Notes: generated by a model not told the origin, from the letters alone. DNA of 64,000 nucleotides from Streptomyces griseorubiginosus (GCF_001514195.1 NZ_KQ948746.1:1-64000), one strand, 5' to 3'. Positions 49,645-58,825 are shown, counted from the first letter of the stretch. Made by a program: numbers and translations.

Positions 49645-50901
49645 TTGGCACGGAAGATCGGCAGCCGGTACACCGCCAACCAGATCCTGGGGCGGGGCAG
49701 CGCCGGCACGGTGTGGCTGGGCGAGGGACCCGAGGGGCCCGTCGCCGTCAAGCTCCTGCGCGAGGACCTCGCGTCCGACCAGGAGCTCGTCGGCCGGTTC
49801 GTGCAGGAGCGCACGGCGCTGCTCGGTCTGGAGCATCCGCACGTCGTCTCCGTACGCGACCTGGTGGTCGACGGCAACGACCTCGCGCTCGTCATGGACC
49901 TGGTCCGGGGCACCGATCTGCGCACCCGGCTCGACCGTGAGAAACGGCTCGCGCCCGAGGCGGCGGTGGCGATCGTGGCCGACGTCGCCGACGGACTGGC
50001 CGCCGCGCACGCGGCCGGGGTCGTGCACCGGGACGTGAAGCCGGAGAACGTCCTGCTGGACATGCAGGGACCGCTCGGCCCCGGTGGCGCGCACCCGGCC
50101 CTGCTGACCGACTTCGGCGTGGCCAAGCTCATCGACTCGCCGCGCCGCACCCGGGCCACGAAGATCATCGGTACGCCCGACTACCTCGCGCCGGAGATCG
50201 TCGAGGGGCTGCCGCCGCGCGCCTCCGTGGACATCTACGCCCTCGCCACCGTGCTGTACGAACTCCTCGCCGGGTTCACCCCGTTCGGGGGCGGGCATCC
50301 GGGCGCGGTGCTGCGGCGCCATGTGACCGAGACGGTGGTGCCGCTGCCCGGGATCCCCGACGAGCTGTGGCAGCTCATCGTGCAGTGCCTGGCGAAGGCC
50401 CCGGCCTCCCGGCTGCGCGCCTCCGAGCTGGGCGCCCGGCTGCGGGAGCTGCTGCCGCTGCTGGCCGGGATGCCGCCGCTGGACGTGGACGAGCCGGACG
50501 CGGAGCCGGAGGACGAGCAGGACGGCGAGGCGGCCGCCCCCGCGGCGGCCGGCGAGCCGGTGTCCTCCGGGCGGCCCGCGCGGCGCGGTGCCGTCCCCCT
50601 GGTGCCGGGCGCGAGGCCCACCGACTCCAACCGGGACACGCACACGTCGATGCGGGTCCCGGCGCCCGACGAGCTCGCCGGCGGCGCCCTGGGCACCGCC
50701 CGGGTACCGCGGCCCGTCGGCGCACCGCGGCCTGGCTCCGCCCGCCACCGGGCCACCACCCGCCGCCGCCGACTTGCCGTCGGCGCCGCCGCGGTGGTGC
50801 TGGTGGCCGCGGCAGGCGTCGGAATCTGGGCGGCCACGTCGGGGGACGACGCGGGTGCGTCACCACAGGACACGAAGAACTCGGCGCCTGCCTCGCCCTG
50901 A
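49645..50901 (+). CDS. pkaB: Membrane Ser/Thr protein kinase (PkaB-like)
   Basis: 418 residues, matching the size of S. coelicolor PkaB. The kinase domain (about 9-265) has [31 protein letters not shown] and DFGVAK. An acidic then basic linker precedes a transmembrane helix at about 374-395 and a short outside tail ending SAPASP. The start is a TTG at 49645, supported by GGAG five bases before it and no better start. The 3' end is imperfectly duplicated downstream (51042-51119). Confidence 0.9.
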   Translation: MARKIGSRYTANQILGRGSAGTVWLGEGPEGPVAVKLLREDLASDQELVGRFVQERTALLGLEHPHVVSVRDLVVDGNDLALVMDLVRGTDLRTRLDREKRLAPEAAVAIVADVADGLAAAHAAGVVHRDVKPENVLLDMQGPLGPGGAHPALLTDFGVAKLIDSPRRTRATKIIGTPDYLAPEIVEGLPPRASVDIYALATVLYELLAGFTPFGGGHPGAVLRRHVTETVVPLPGIPDELWQLIVQCLAKAPASRLRASELGARLRELLPLLAGMPPLDVDEPDAEPEDEQDGEAAAPAAAGEPVSSGRPARRGAVPLVPGARPTDSNRDTHTSMRVPAPDELAGGALGTARVPRPVGAPRPGSARHRATTRRRRLAVGAAAVVLVAAAGVGIWAATSGDDAGASPQDTKNSAPASP

Positions 50902-51041
50902 GGGGGCGGGGCGAGCGCGATCGGTGGCGGTGGCGGGGGTCGAGGCCTGGACGGCGTCGGCCTTGCCTTCCGGCGGCCGGGGCCGTGTCCTGGGGCGCGA
51001 TCGAGGTCGGTCGCGGTGGTGCGGAGGCTGCGGCGGGGGCC

Positions 51042-51119
51042 GGGGTCTGGGCGGCGGCATCCCGGGACGATCCCGGGGCGTCGCCGCCGGGCGAGGGGCA
51101 CTCGGCGCCCACCTCGCCC
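51042..51119 (+). repeat. Degenerate duplicate of the pkaB 3' end
   Basis: 51042-51119 aligns without gaps to 50821-50898 at a constant offset of 221 bases, at roughly 70 percent identity by eye. Its translation, [15 protein letters not shown] then HSAPTSP, parallels the kinase tail [15 protein letters not shown] then NSAPASP. The copy lacks the stop codon and runs into tandem repeats that reuse its last 16 bases. It looks like a relic of a tandem duplication. Confidence 0.7.
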
Positions 51120-51217
51120 CGTGCCCCTGGGGAACTCGGCGCCCACCTCGCTCCCGTGTCCCGGGGACTCGGCGCCCACCTCGTCGGCCCCGTCCCGGGA
51201 AGTCGGCCCCCACCTCG
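51101..51217 (+). repeat. Four tandem 34-bp repeats before prfB
   Basis: CTCGGCGCCCACCTCG starts at 51101, 51135 and 51168, and a diverged form (GTCGGCCCCCACCTCG) at 51202, giving 34, 33 and 34-base spacing. Each is followed by a CCCGGGGA-like stretch. The GC-rich units could form alternative hairpins and delay or stop transcription before prfB. Confidence 0.75.
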
Positions 51218-51275
51218 CCCGCCCCGTCCCGGGGGACGAGCTACGTCGGTTGCCACAGACGTTAGGCTGGAGGGC

Positions 51276-52379
51276 GTGGCAGTCGTCGATGTATCCGAAG
51301 AGCTCAAGTCCCTCTCCTCGACCATGGAGTCGATCGAGGCCGTTCTGGACCTCGACAAGCTGAGGGCAGACATCGCCGTGCTCGAGGAGCAGGCGGCCGC
51401 GCCGTCCCTGTGGGACAACCCGGACGAGGCGCAGAAGATCACCAGCAAGCTGTCCCACCTCCAGGCCGAGGTCAGGAAGGCCGACGCGCTGCGCAGCCGG
51501 ATCGACGATCTCGCTGTGCTGTTCGAGATGGCCCAGGAGGAGGACGACCCGGACACCCTCGCCGAGGCCGAGTCGGAGCTCACCTCCGTCAAGAAGGCGC
51601 TCGACGAGATGGAGGTGCGCACCCTCCTGTCCGGCGAGTACGACTCCCGCGAGGCGCTCGTCAACATCCGCGCCGAGGCGGGTGGCGTCGACGCCGCCGA
51701 TTTCGCGGAGAAGCTCCAGCGGATGTACCTGCGCTGGGCGGAGCAGAAGGGCTACAAGACCGAGCTCATCGAGACGTCGTACGCGGAAGAGGCCGGCATC
51801 AAGTCGACCACCTTCGCCGTGCAGGCGCCGTACGCCTACGGCACGCTCTCCGTCGAGCAGGGCACCCACCGGCTCGTGCGCATCTCGCCCTTCGACAACC
51901 AGGGCCGCCGCCAGACCTCCTTCGCGGGCGTCGAGATCCTCCCCGTGGTCGAGCAGACCGACCACATCGAGATCGACGAGTCGGACCTGCGCGTGGACGT
52001 GTACCGCTCGTCCGGTCCCGGCGGCCAGGGCGTCAACACCACCGACTCCGCGGTGCGCCTGACCCACCTGCCCACCGGCATCGTCGTCTCCTGCCAGAAC
52101 GAGCGCTCGCAGATCCAGAACAAGGCGACCGCCATGAACGTCCTCCAGGCGAAGCTGCTGGAGCGCAAGCGCCAGGAGGAGCGGGCCAAGATGGACGCCC
52201 TCAAGGACGGCGGCAGCTCCTGGGGCAACCAGATGCGTTCGTACGTCCTGCACCCGTACCAGATGGTCAAGGACCTGCGCACCGAGTTCGAGGTCGGCAA
52301 TCCCGAGGCTGTGTTCAACGGCGAGATCGACGGCTTCATCGAAGCCGGAATTCGCTGGCGCAAGCAGCAGGAGAAGTAA
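51276..52379 (+). CDS. prfB: Peptide chain release factor 2
   Basis: 367 residues. It recognises UGA and UAA stop codons: the SPF tripeptide is in [12 protein letters not shown] and the GGQ hydrolysis motif in [16 protein letters not shown]. The frame is open from the GTG at 51276 with no internal UGA, so the programmed frameshift of E. coli prfB is absent, as usual in actinobacteria. Start choice: GTG preceded by GGAGGGC. It is separated from ftsEX by a surface-protein gene and a small minus-strand gene. Confidence 0.96.
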   Translation: MAVVDVSEELKSLSSTMESIEAVLDLDKLRADIAVLEEQAAAPSLWDNPDEAQKITSKLSHLQAEVRKADALRSRIDDLAVLFEMAQEEDDPDTLAEAESELTSVKKALDEMEVRTLLSGEYDSREALVNIRAEAGGVDAADFAEKLQRMYLRWAEQKGYKTELIETSYAEEAGIKSTTFAVQAPYAYGTLSVEQGTHRLVRISPFDNQGRRQTSFAGVEILPVVEQTDHIEIDESDLRVDVYRSSGPGGQGVNTTDSAVRLTHLPTGIVVSCQNERSQIQNKATAMNVLQAKLLERKRQEERAKMDALKDGGSSWGNQMRSYVLHPYQMVKDLRTEFEVGNPEAVFNGEIDGFIEAGIRWRKQQEK

Positions 52380-52405
52380 CTTTGTCGACTTGACCACCGC
52401 TCCCC

Positions 52406-52430
52406 AACTGCCGCCCCACGGGCGGCAGTT
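52406..52430 (+). terminator. prfB terminator
   Basis: AACTGCCGCCC and GGGCGGCAGTT form an 11-bp stem with a CAC loop, followed by TGCTTT. It begins 27 bases after the prfB stop. Confidence 0.85.
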
Positions 52431-52671
52431 TGCTTTATGTCTGGGTTTTACATCACACTCACAGACCGCTTTCCCCGGCAAAGAGCCCTTACCAGGACAT
52501 CGCGCGCGCAACGGCCTTGACGATGCTTTGAAAAATGGGAAGGGTAAAGCGTGGCATGCGTATCTCTGGGGCGCATGTGAACCGGGGGATGTGAGTACAG
52601 CTGCCTTCCTCCGTCGATCACGGCCCCGAGCGCCGCCTCATTGACGATGAGCTACTGGGGGTAGCAACCAC

Positions 52672-53325
52672 ATGACGAAGAAGACGCGGATCCGGATCGC
52701 GCGCATAGCCGCCGGTGCCGTGATCGCGGCCGGTGCCTCGCTGACGGCCGCCGGCGCTGCTTCCGCGCTGGAGATCAACGTGGGCGTGGGCGCCGACGGT
52801 GTGAGCGCGAGCGTGAACACCGGTGACGACGACCCGACCGACCCCGGCACCGAGATCCCGACCGACCCGGGCACCGAGCTCCCCACGGACCCCGGCACCG
52901 ACGTGCCGACGGACCCGGGGACCACACCGCCGGTCACCCAGGACCCGACCGACGAGCCGACGGACCCCACCGAGGAGCCCACCGAGCCCACCGAGGACCC
53001 GACCGACCCGGGCAACGGGAACGGCAACGGCAATGGGAACGGCAACGGCAACGGCAACGGGAACGCCGGTGGCGGCGGCAACAACGCCGACCCCGACGGT
53101 GGTTCCGGCACCTCCACCCAGGAAGAGGGCTCCTCGGCCCTCACCGAGACCGGCGCGGACACCACGTCCAACACGTCGGCCCAGGGCAACGGCAAGGAGC
53201 TCGCCGAGACGGGTGCCGGTCAGACCGCCTTCCTGCTCGTCGGTGCCGCCACGATGATCGCCGGTGGCATCGGCTTCCGCATCCTGCCCCGCCTCGCCGG
53301 TGGCCGCGGTGGCGCTGCCGCCTAA
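52672..53325 (+). CDS. LAETG-anchored, PTDPG-repeat cell-surface protein
   Basis: 217 residues. The signal peptide (about 1-32, cleaved after ASA) is followed by a Thr/Asp/Pro repeat region (PTDPGTEL-type units, about 53-113) and a (Gly-Asn)n run (about 114-131). The sorting signal LAETG at 177-181, a hydrophobic helix (about 184-203) and a positively charged tail follow, so a class E-type sortase should attach it to peptidoglycan. An LTETG at 157-161 is a second possible site. The function is unknown; the low-complexity body suggests a stalk or spacer. GGGGG lies about eight bases before the ATG. Confidence 0.85.
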   Translation: MTKKTRIRIARIAAGAVIAAGASLTAAGAASALEINVGVGADGVSASVNTGDDDPTDPGTEIPTDPGTELPTDPGTDVPTDPGTTPPVTQDPTDEPTDPTEEPTEPTEDPTDPGNGNGNGNGNGNGNGNGNAGGGGNNADPDGGSGTSTQEEGSSALTETGADTTSNTSAQGNGKELAETGAGQTAFLLVGAATMIAGGIGFRILPRLAGGRGGAAA

Positions 53326-53375
53326 GGGTGACTCCCGGTAGTCGCACCGCTGCTTGAGGTGCGTGTGCCGAACGG

Positions 53376-53411
53376 CGAAGGGCCCGGAGCGTATTCGCTC
53401 CGGGCCCTTCG
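53376..53411. terminator. Bidirectional terminator
   Basis: A perfect 16-bp stem (53376-53391 with 53396-53411) with a TATT loop lies between the convergent LAETG protein gene and the small zinc-ribbon gene. Confidence 0.9.
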
Positions 53412-53466
53412 TGCGTCTGTGCAGGGGTCCTCGGGGGAGTCTTCGTACGGGGCGTACGCGGACCGG

Positions 53467-53658
53467 CTAGGCGGTCTGGTGGGCCAGCAGGGCCACCGCC
53501 GCGATCAGGACCGCGAGCAGGGCGATCAGGGTCACAGGGTTCAGGCCCGCGAAGTGGTTCTCCTGCTGGAGCCGCTCACGGTTCGCCCGGCACACCGGGC
53601 ACCGGCCCTCACTCACGGGCGCCGCACAGTTTGCGCACACCAGGCGGTCGTACGTCAT
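53467..53658 (-). CDS. Small zinc-ribbon membrane protein
   Basis: 63 residues. The N-terminus has two CxxC pairs, [16 protein letters not shown] (about 8-23), that should bind zinc. The C-terminus is a single hydrophobic helix, [16 protein letters not shown] (about 45-60). The start is the ATG at 53658. The length and composition fit a small membrane-tethered zinc ribbon conserved in Streptomyces beside ftsE. Function unknown; it is divergent from ftsE. Confidence 0.8.
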   Translation of the reverse strand: MTYDRLVCANCAAPVSEGRCPVCRANRERLQQENHFAGLNPVTLIALLAVLIAAVALLAHQTA

Positions 53659-53894
53659 GCGCGTCACCCTTCTTGCCGACTGTTCCGTACACAAGAACGC
53701 TCCCGGATCGCAGAACGTTCCCTTCTCCACTGTGCCAGGTTCGCCTGGTGGCCGCCTGTGGGCTGGGGAAGAGAGGCATTCCAGGTCGGTACAAAACAGT
53801 CCAACCGATACGCAACCCGAACCGGCGCCTGCGCTCGCACACCCGGTTCGCGTATGGTCACGCTCATCTACCCCCGGCCTACCGTGGTGCATCC

Positions 53895-54584
53895 GTGATC
53901 CGATTCGACAACGTATCCAAGGTCTACCCCAAGCAGACCCGCCCCGCACTCAGGGACGTCTCCCTCGAAGTGGAGAAGGGCGAGTTCGTGTTCCTCGTGG
54001 GGTCCTCCGGCTCCGGAAAGTCCACCTTCCTGCGGTTGGTGCTCCGCGAGGAGCGGACCAGCCAGGGGCAGGTGCACGTCCTGGGCAAGGACCTCGCGCG
54101 CCTCTCCAACTGGAAGGTGCCGCAGATGCGCCGCCAGCTGGGGACGGTGTTCCAGGACTTCCGGCTGCTGCCCAACAAGACGGTCGCCGAGAACGTGGCC
54201 TTCGCGCAGGAGGTCATCGGCAAGTCCCGCGGTGAGATCCGCAAGTCCGTGCCGCAGGTGCTCGACCTCGTCGGGCTCGGCGGCAAGGAGGACCGGATGC
54301 CGGGCGAGCTGTCCGGTGGTGAGCAGCAGCGCGTGGCCATCGCGCGGGCCTTCGTGAACCGGCCCAAGCTGCTGATCGCCGACGAGCCCACCGGCAACCT
54401 CGACCCGCAGACCTCCGTCGGCATCATGAAGCTGCTCGACCGGATCAACCGGACGGGCACCACCGTGCTGATGGCGACGCACGACCAGAACATCGTGGAC
54501 CAGATGCGCAAGCGCGTCATCGAGCTGGAGAAGGGCCGCCTCGTCCGCGACCAGGCACGCGGCGTCTACGGCTACCAGCACTGA
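53895..54584 (+). CDS. ftsE: Cell division ATP-binding protein FtsE
   Basis: 229 residues. Walker A is GSSGSGKST (about 36-44), the ABC signature is LSGGEQQR (about 137-144), Walker B is [12 protein letters not shown] (about 158-169). It begins [20 protein letters not shown] after the GTG at 53895, the only suitable start. FtsE with FtsX transmits a cytosolic ATP signal to peptidoglycan hydrolases rather than transporting a substrate. It is 40 bases upstream of ftsX. Confidence 0.96.
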   Translation: MIRFDNVSKVYPKQTRPALRDVSLEVEKGEFVFLVGSSGSGKSTFLRLVLREERTSQGQVHVLGKDLARLSNWKVPQMRRQLGTVFQDFRLLPNKTVAENVAFAQEVIGKSRGEIRKSVPQVLDLVGLGGKEDRMPGELSGGEQQRVAIARAFVNRPKLLIADEPTGNLDPQTSVGIMKLLDRINRTGTTVLMATHDQNIVDQMRKRVIELEKGRLVRDQARGVYGYQH

Positions 54585-54624
54585 CCGCCTCGAAGAGTCC
54601 CCGGAAAGGCCTGAAGAAGACGCC

Positions 54625-55542
54625 ATGCGCGCCCAGTTCGTACTCTCCGAGATCGGTGTCGGTCTCCGTCGCAACCTGACGATGACGTTCGCCGTCATCG
54701 TCTCCGTCGCCCTGTCGCTCGCCCTGTTCGGCGGTTCGCTCCTGATGAGCGACCAGGTCGGCGCCATGAAGGGCTACTGGTACGACAAGGTCAACGTCTC
54801 GATCTTCCTCTGCAACAAGAGCGACGCCGAGTCGGACCCCAACTGCGCCAAGGGCGCGGTCACCGAGGACCAGAAGAAGGACATCCTCTCCGACCTGAAG
54901 AAGATGTCGGTCGTCCAGACGGTCGTCCACGAGTCCCAGGACGAGGCGTACAAGCACTACAAGGAGCAGTTCGGCGACTCCCCGCTGGCCGCCTCCCTCA
55001 CGCCGGACCAGATGCAGGAGTCGTACCGCATCAAGCTCAAGGACCCGGAGAAGTACCAGGTCATCGCGACCGCCTTCAATGGGCGTGACGGCGTGCAGTC
55101 CGTGCAGGACCAGAAGGGCATCCTGGACAACCTGTTCACCATGCTCAACCTGATGAACCGGGCCGCGCTCGGCGTCATGGCGCTCATGCTGATCGTCGCC
55201 CTGCTGCTGATCGTCAACACCGTGCGTGTCTCGGCGTTCAGCCGTCGGCGGGAGACCGGGATCATGCGGCTGGTGGGCGCGTCCGGCTTCTACATCCAGG
55301 CGCCGTTCATCATGGAGGCCGCCGTCGCCGGCGCGATCGGCGGTGCTCTCGCCTGTGTCTTCCTGGTCGTCGGCCGGTACTTCACGATCGACCACGGCAT
55401 GGCCCTGTCCACCAAGCTGAATCTGATCAACTTCGTGGGCTGGGACGCCGTCCTGACCAAGCTGCCGTTGATCCTCGCCGCGAGTGTGCTGATGCCCGCA
55501 TTGGCCGCGTTCTTCGCGTTGCGCAAGTACCTGAAGGTGTGA
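54625..55542 (+). CDS. ftsX: Cell division membrane protein FtsX
   Basis: 305 residues with four transmembrane helices (about 22-45, 180-203, 230-255, 275-300). A large extracellular loop (about 46-175) carries two cysteines, in FLCNKSDAESDPNCAKG (about 61-77), that probably form a disulfide. The MRAQFVLSEIGVGLRRNLTM start and the terminal FALRKYLKV are family hallmarks. It should contact a NlpC/P60 peptidoglycan hydrolase; the S41 protease next door is a further envelope enzyme. Confidence 0.95.
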   Translation: MRAQFVLSEIGVGLRRNLTMTFAVIVSVALSLALFGGSLLMSDQVGAMKGYWYDKVNVSIFLCNKSDAESDPNCAKGAVTEDQKKDILSDLKKMSVVQTVVHESQDEAYKHYKEQFGDSPLAASLTPDQMQESYRIKLKDPEKYQVIATAFNGRDGVQSVQDQKGILDNLFTMLNLMNRAALGVMALMLIVALLLIVNTVRVSAFSRRRETGIMRLVGASGFYIQAPFIMEAAVAGAIGGALACVFLVVGRYFTIDHGMALSTKLNLINFVGWDAVLTKLPLILAASVLMPALAAFFALRKYLKV

Positions 55543-55549
55543 CGCACGC

Positions 55550-55589
55550 CAAGAGGGCCGTACGGTCAACCGGCCGTGCGGCCCTCTTG
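55550..55589 (+). terminator. ftsX terminator
   Basis: A 16-bp stem with one G-T wobble (55550-55565 with 55574-55589) lies eight bases after the ftsX stop. It separates ftsX from the S41 protease gene. Confidence 0.75.
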
Positions 55590-55610
55590 CGTTGTCCTAG
55601 ACTCACCGGC

Positions 55611-56783
55611 ATGTCAGGCCGTGACCTGTTCTGTCAGCCCCGCCGCATCCGCCGCGGGGCCGCCCTGACATTGGTGTTCGCGAGCGTCCTGGTGGCCGGC
55701 GCGGCCACCGGCTCGCTCCCCGAGGGCGACCGCGGTGACCGGAAGTCCTCGTCCGACACGGCCCGTTCGACCGCGCTCGCGGGGGCCCACGAGGACGTGG
55801 CCAGGGCGGCCGAAGAGGCCATGGCCGACGGCAAGTCCCCCACGGAGGCCGCCCAGCGCGCCGTCAGCCGCAGCGGGGACCGCTGGGGCGCCGTCTACTC
55901 CCGTGGCGAGTACGAGGAGTTCGAGGAGGCCCTGGCCGGCCAGTACACCGGCGTCGGGCTGTGGGCGCGGCGCGAGCAGGACGGCCGTATCGAAGTGACC
56001 AGGGTGAGCTCCCACTCGCCCGCGGCCGCCGCCGGGATCCGCCGCGGTGATCTGCTGCGCAGCGTGGACGGGACCTCCGCGGACGGGCGGCCGGTCACCG
56101 AGGTGGTCTCCTTACTGCGCGGGGACGCCCAGGACGCGGCCGCCGGGACCATGGTCCGGCTGGGCCTTCAGCGCGGCACACGCGCGTGGAGCGAGACACT
56201 GCGGCGCGCTCGGCTGTCCACGGACTCGGTCAGCGTCCGGGAGCTCGCCGGCTCGATCACCCTCATCAAGATCGACTCGTTCACGAAGGGTGTCGGGGAC
56301 GAGGTCCGCGACGCCGTGAGGGCCGCTCCGGCCGGCGGCGGGATCGTCCTCGACCTGCGCGGCAATTCCGGCGGCCTGGTCACCGAGGCCGTCACGACGG
56401 CGTCCGTCTTCCTCGACGGAGGGCTGGTCGCGACCTATGACGTGGACGGATCGCAGCAGGCACTGCACGCGGAGCCCGGTGGGGACACGACCCGGGCGCT
56501 GGTCGCTCTCGTCGACGGCGGGACGATGAGTGCGGCGGAGCTGCTGACGGGGGCGCTCCAGGACCGGGGGCGGGCCGTGGTGGTCGGTTCCCGCACCTTC
56601 GGCAAGGGATCGGTGCAGATGCCCACCCGGCTGCCGGACGGGTCCGTGGCGGAGCTGACCGTGGGGCACTACCGGACCCCGTCGGGGCGGGGGGTCGACG
56701 GGCGGGGGATCACGCCCGACCTGGAGGCCGACGAAGGGGCTCTGGGGCAGGCCGAGACGGTGCTCGAGGGATTGGGCGACTAG
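55611..56783 (+). CDS. S41 family carboxy-terminal processing protease (CtpA-like)
   Basis: 390 residues. A signal anchor (about 15-35) is followed by a PDZ domain (about 110-200; GVGLWARR, AGIRRGDLLRSVDG) and the tail-protease domain. The catalytic Ser is in DGGTMSAAELLTGAL and the Lys in GSRTFGKGSVQMP. It trims periplasmic/extracellular protein tails. Codon 168 is TTA (56112-56114), which in Streptomyces is read by the developmentally controlled bldA tRNA. The gene sits after ftsX, before smpB. Confidence 0.93.
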   Translation: MSGRDLFCQPRRIRRGAALTLVFASVLVAGAATGSLPEGDRGDRKSSSDTARSTALAGAHEDVARAAEEAMADGKSPTEAAQRAVSRSGDRWGAVYSRGEYEEFEEALAGQYTGVGLWARREQDGRIEVTRVSSHSPAAAAGIRRGDLLRSVDGTSADGRPVTEVVSLLRGDAQDAAAGTMVRLGLQRGTRAWSETLRRARLSTDSVSVRELAGSITLIKIDSFTKGVGDEVRDAVRAAPAGGGIVLDLRGNSGGLVTEAVTTASVFLDGGLVATYDVDGSQQALHAEPGGDTTRALVALVDGGTMSAAELLTGALQDRGRAVVVGSRTFGKGSVQMPTRLPDGSVAELTVGHYRTPSGRGVDGRGITPDLEADEGALGQAETVLEGLGD

Positions 56784-56885
56784 AGGTCGTCGTTCGGCTG
56801 CCGGTCGACGGCCACGTCATTGTCGATGGCCACGTCATTAAGGGCTGGCCCCGCACCCCCTCACTAGTGCGAAAATGGCAGCACT

Positions 56886-57440
56886 ATGAGCAAGGGAATG
56901 TACGTACCGAAGGAGTCCCAGCCCAAGCCGGGTGGGGCGGCCGCGAAGGCCAGGGACGGCGAGAAGGGCGGCAAGCGCAAGATCGTCGCCCAGAACAAGA
57001 AGGCCCGGCACGACTACGCGATCATCGACACCTACGAGGCCGGCCTGGTGCTCATGGGTACCGAGGTCAAGTCGCTGCGCGAGGGCCGCACCTCCCTGAC
57101 CGACGGCTTCGTCCAGATCGACGGGGGCGAGGCGTGGCTGCACAACGCCCACATCCCGGAGTATCACCAGGGCAGCTGGACCAACCACTCCGCGCGCCGC
57201 AAGCGCAAGCTGCTGCTGCACCGCGAGGAGATCGACAAGCTGGAGTCGAAGGCGCAGGAGACGGGTCACACCATCGTGCCCCTCGCCCTCTACTTCAAGG
57301 ACGGCCGCGCGAAGGCCGAGATCGCGCTCGCGCGAGGCAAGAAGGAGTACGACAAGCGGCAGACGCTGCGGGAGAAGCAGGACCGGCGGGAGTCGGACCG
57401 GGCGATCGCGGCGGCGAAGCGCAGGCAGCGGGGCCAGTAG
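56886..57440 (+). CDS. smpB: SsrA-binding protein SmpB
   Basis: 184 residues. It delivers tmRNA to stalled ribosomes in trans-translation. The core (about 33-165) has [41 protein letters not shown] and [22 protein letters not shown]. The C-terminal helix ([17 protein letters not shown]) is the basic tail that enters the mRNA channel. A 31-residue Lys/Gly-rich extension precedes the core. Its RNA partner is encoded 95 bases downstream. Confidence 0.96.
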   Translation: MSKGMYVPKESQPKPGGAAAKARDGEKGGKRKIVAQNKKARHDYAIIDTYEAGLVLMGTEVKSLREGRTSLTDGFVQIDGGEAWLHNAHIPEYHQGSWTNHSARRKRKLLLHREEIDKLESKAQETGHTIVPLALYFKDGRAKAEIALARGKKEYDKRQTLREKQDRRESDRAIAAAKRRQRGQ

Positions 57441-57535
57441 GGCGAGGCCGCCGGAATACGGTGGCATCGGCGCGCGTTGGTCACGTACGATGGGTACCGC
57501 ACCCCGCGCGGGTGTGAGCATTGAAAACACAACAT

Positions 57536-57919
57536 GGGGATGATCGGTTTCGACAGCGGCTGTTGAAGCAGGGGAAGCGTGTCGAGGAAGCGGCAATGAT
57601 CTCGTTAACCATATGTCGCAACCAATAATCGCCAATTCCAAGAGCGATTCCCGCGCCTTCGCCCTCGCTGCCTAATAAGCAGTGAGTGAAGGCCCTAACG
57701 GGTGTCAGCCCGGGGATGTTCCCGACCCGGACCCTGGCATAATCTAGGGGACTAAACCATTGAGCCCGGTCACGGGGTTCAATGGGAAATCAAACAGTGA
57801 CTGGGCCCGTCGGCGACTTGTTCGCGTGATCGCCGGGGCCGAGAAAATCTCAGCGAACTGCACACGGAGAAGCCCTGATTCTGCACCGTTGGACGCGGGT
57901 TCGATTCCCGCCATCTCCA
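57536..57919 (+). ncRNA. ssrA: tmRNA (transfer-messenger RNA)
   Basis: The 5' end GGGGAUG pairs with 3' CAUCUCC to make the tRNA-like acceptor stem, and GGTTCGATTCCCGCC just before the 3' end is the T arm. The resume codon is GCC at 57631 and the tag reads ANSKSDSRAFALAA, followed by two UAA stops (57673-57678). The ALAA end is the degron recognised by ClpXP. The terminal CCA is not encoded after the discriminator A at 57919, so it must be added by enzyme. Downstream of smpB and followed by a terminator. Confidence 0.95.
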
Positions 57920-57950
57920 CTCGTCCCTCCGGGGACAACCCCATGTGGGC

Positions 57951-57984
57951 GAAGGCCCCGCAATCTCACGGTTGCGGGGCCTTC
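57951..57984 (+). terminator. ssrA terminator
   Basis: GAAGGCCCCGCAA and TTGCGGGGCCTTC form a 13-bp stem with an eight-base loop 32 bases after the tmRNA 3' end. It lies just before the next gene's ribosome binding site. Confidence 0.85.
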
Positions 57985-58013
57985 GTCATGTTCTTTCGAC
58001 CAGGAGGCGTCGT

Positions 58014-58751
58014 ATGGCGTGGCAGCAAGCTCCACGCCGGCTTTTCGTCCGTGCGTACGGCGACGAGTCACCGCTGTACGTGCCGGGCGACGAGGAGGAC
58101 CTTTCTCAGTGCGCCTCCTCACTTCCGCTCGACGCTCCCGAACTCGGGCTCACCGACCTCTTGGTCGACCGGCTGAGGTCCTGGTCACGGGCCCGCCCCG
58201 GGGATGGGGCCACATCCCGGCAGAAGCTGCGACGGCACGCGAAGCAGGGGCTTGAGGTGGCCCGGGCGCTGGCCCGGTACCTCGGGCCGCAGTGGGCGGT
58301 GTGTTTTCGGGACGACGCCCGGGCCTCCGACACATTCGTCTGCTGGGGATGCGGGGGTTCGCACCAGCCCCTCGACGAACACGACTCACCGCCGTATCCG
58401 CTGCACGTCATCGTCGAGGGCGAGTTCATGTGGCTCCCGTTGCGCGCGGACGGTGTCGGGGACTTCGCTCCCGACGACCCGGCCGTCGGCCTGGACCTGT
58501 CCGACGACCTCGTCACCGCTTTGGCCACCTGGGCGAGGGATATCAACGACACACTGAACCGCGACCTGCGGGACCGGGTGGACGGCAAGTACGACGACGC
58601 ATGGCAGCAGTTGTTCGACACCGGGACGGACCTGGCGCGCCGGGTCGCGCACGAGCTGGGCCCGGCGCGCAGGGTGACGTACAAGGGCCTGGCCAACGGC
58701 GGTCTGGCCCGGCTGGCCTCCGTCACCTGGCAGGGGGATCGGGAACTGTAA
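58014..58751 (+). CDS. Hypothetical protein downstream of ssrA
   Basis: 245 residues. I do not recognise it. It starts MAWQQAPRRLFVRAYGDESP with AGGAGG seven bases upstream. Visible are Trp/Arg-rich segments, a CWGCGG (about 110-115), a DLSDDLVTALATWARDINDTL helix (split near 162-182) and a C-terminal LASVTWQGDREL. No signal peptide or membrane helix appears, so it should be cytosolic. It precedes the duplicated immunity-like gene by 74 bases in the same direction, which suggests co-transcription and a shared role. Confidence 0.75.
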   Translation: MAWQQAPRRLFVRAYGDESPLYVPGDEEDLSQCASSLPLDAPELGLTDLLVDRLRSWSRARPGDGATSRQKLRRHAKQGLEVARALARYLGPQWAVCFRDDARASDTFVCWGCGGSHQPLDEHDSPPYPLHVIVEGEFMWLPLRADGVGDFAPDDPAVGLDLSDDLVTALATWARDINDTLNRDLRDRVDGKYDDAWQQLFDTGTDLARRVAHELGPARRVTYKGLANGGLARLASVTWQGDREL

Positions 58752-58825
58752 CCGTGAAAGGGCCGCGGTGAGCGACGGCTTCCTCGCGTGCCCGGCACCG
58801 CGTCGACTGGGGGAGGGGAAGGGCA

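Larger units (their letters stand above)
50902..51275. other. pkaB-prfB intergenic region
   Basis: 374 bases. It holds a decayed copy of the pkaB 3' end, then four 34-bp tandem repeats, then the prfB leader. No intact gene is visible. Frame stays open across much of it only because of base composition. Confidence 0.7.

Noticed and set aside
51276-51400. A programmed frameshift in prfB
   Set aside because: The frame is continuous from the GTG with no in-frame UGA near the usual site.
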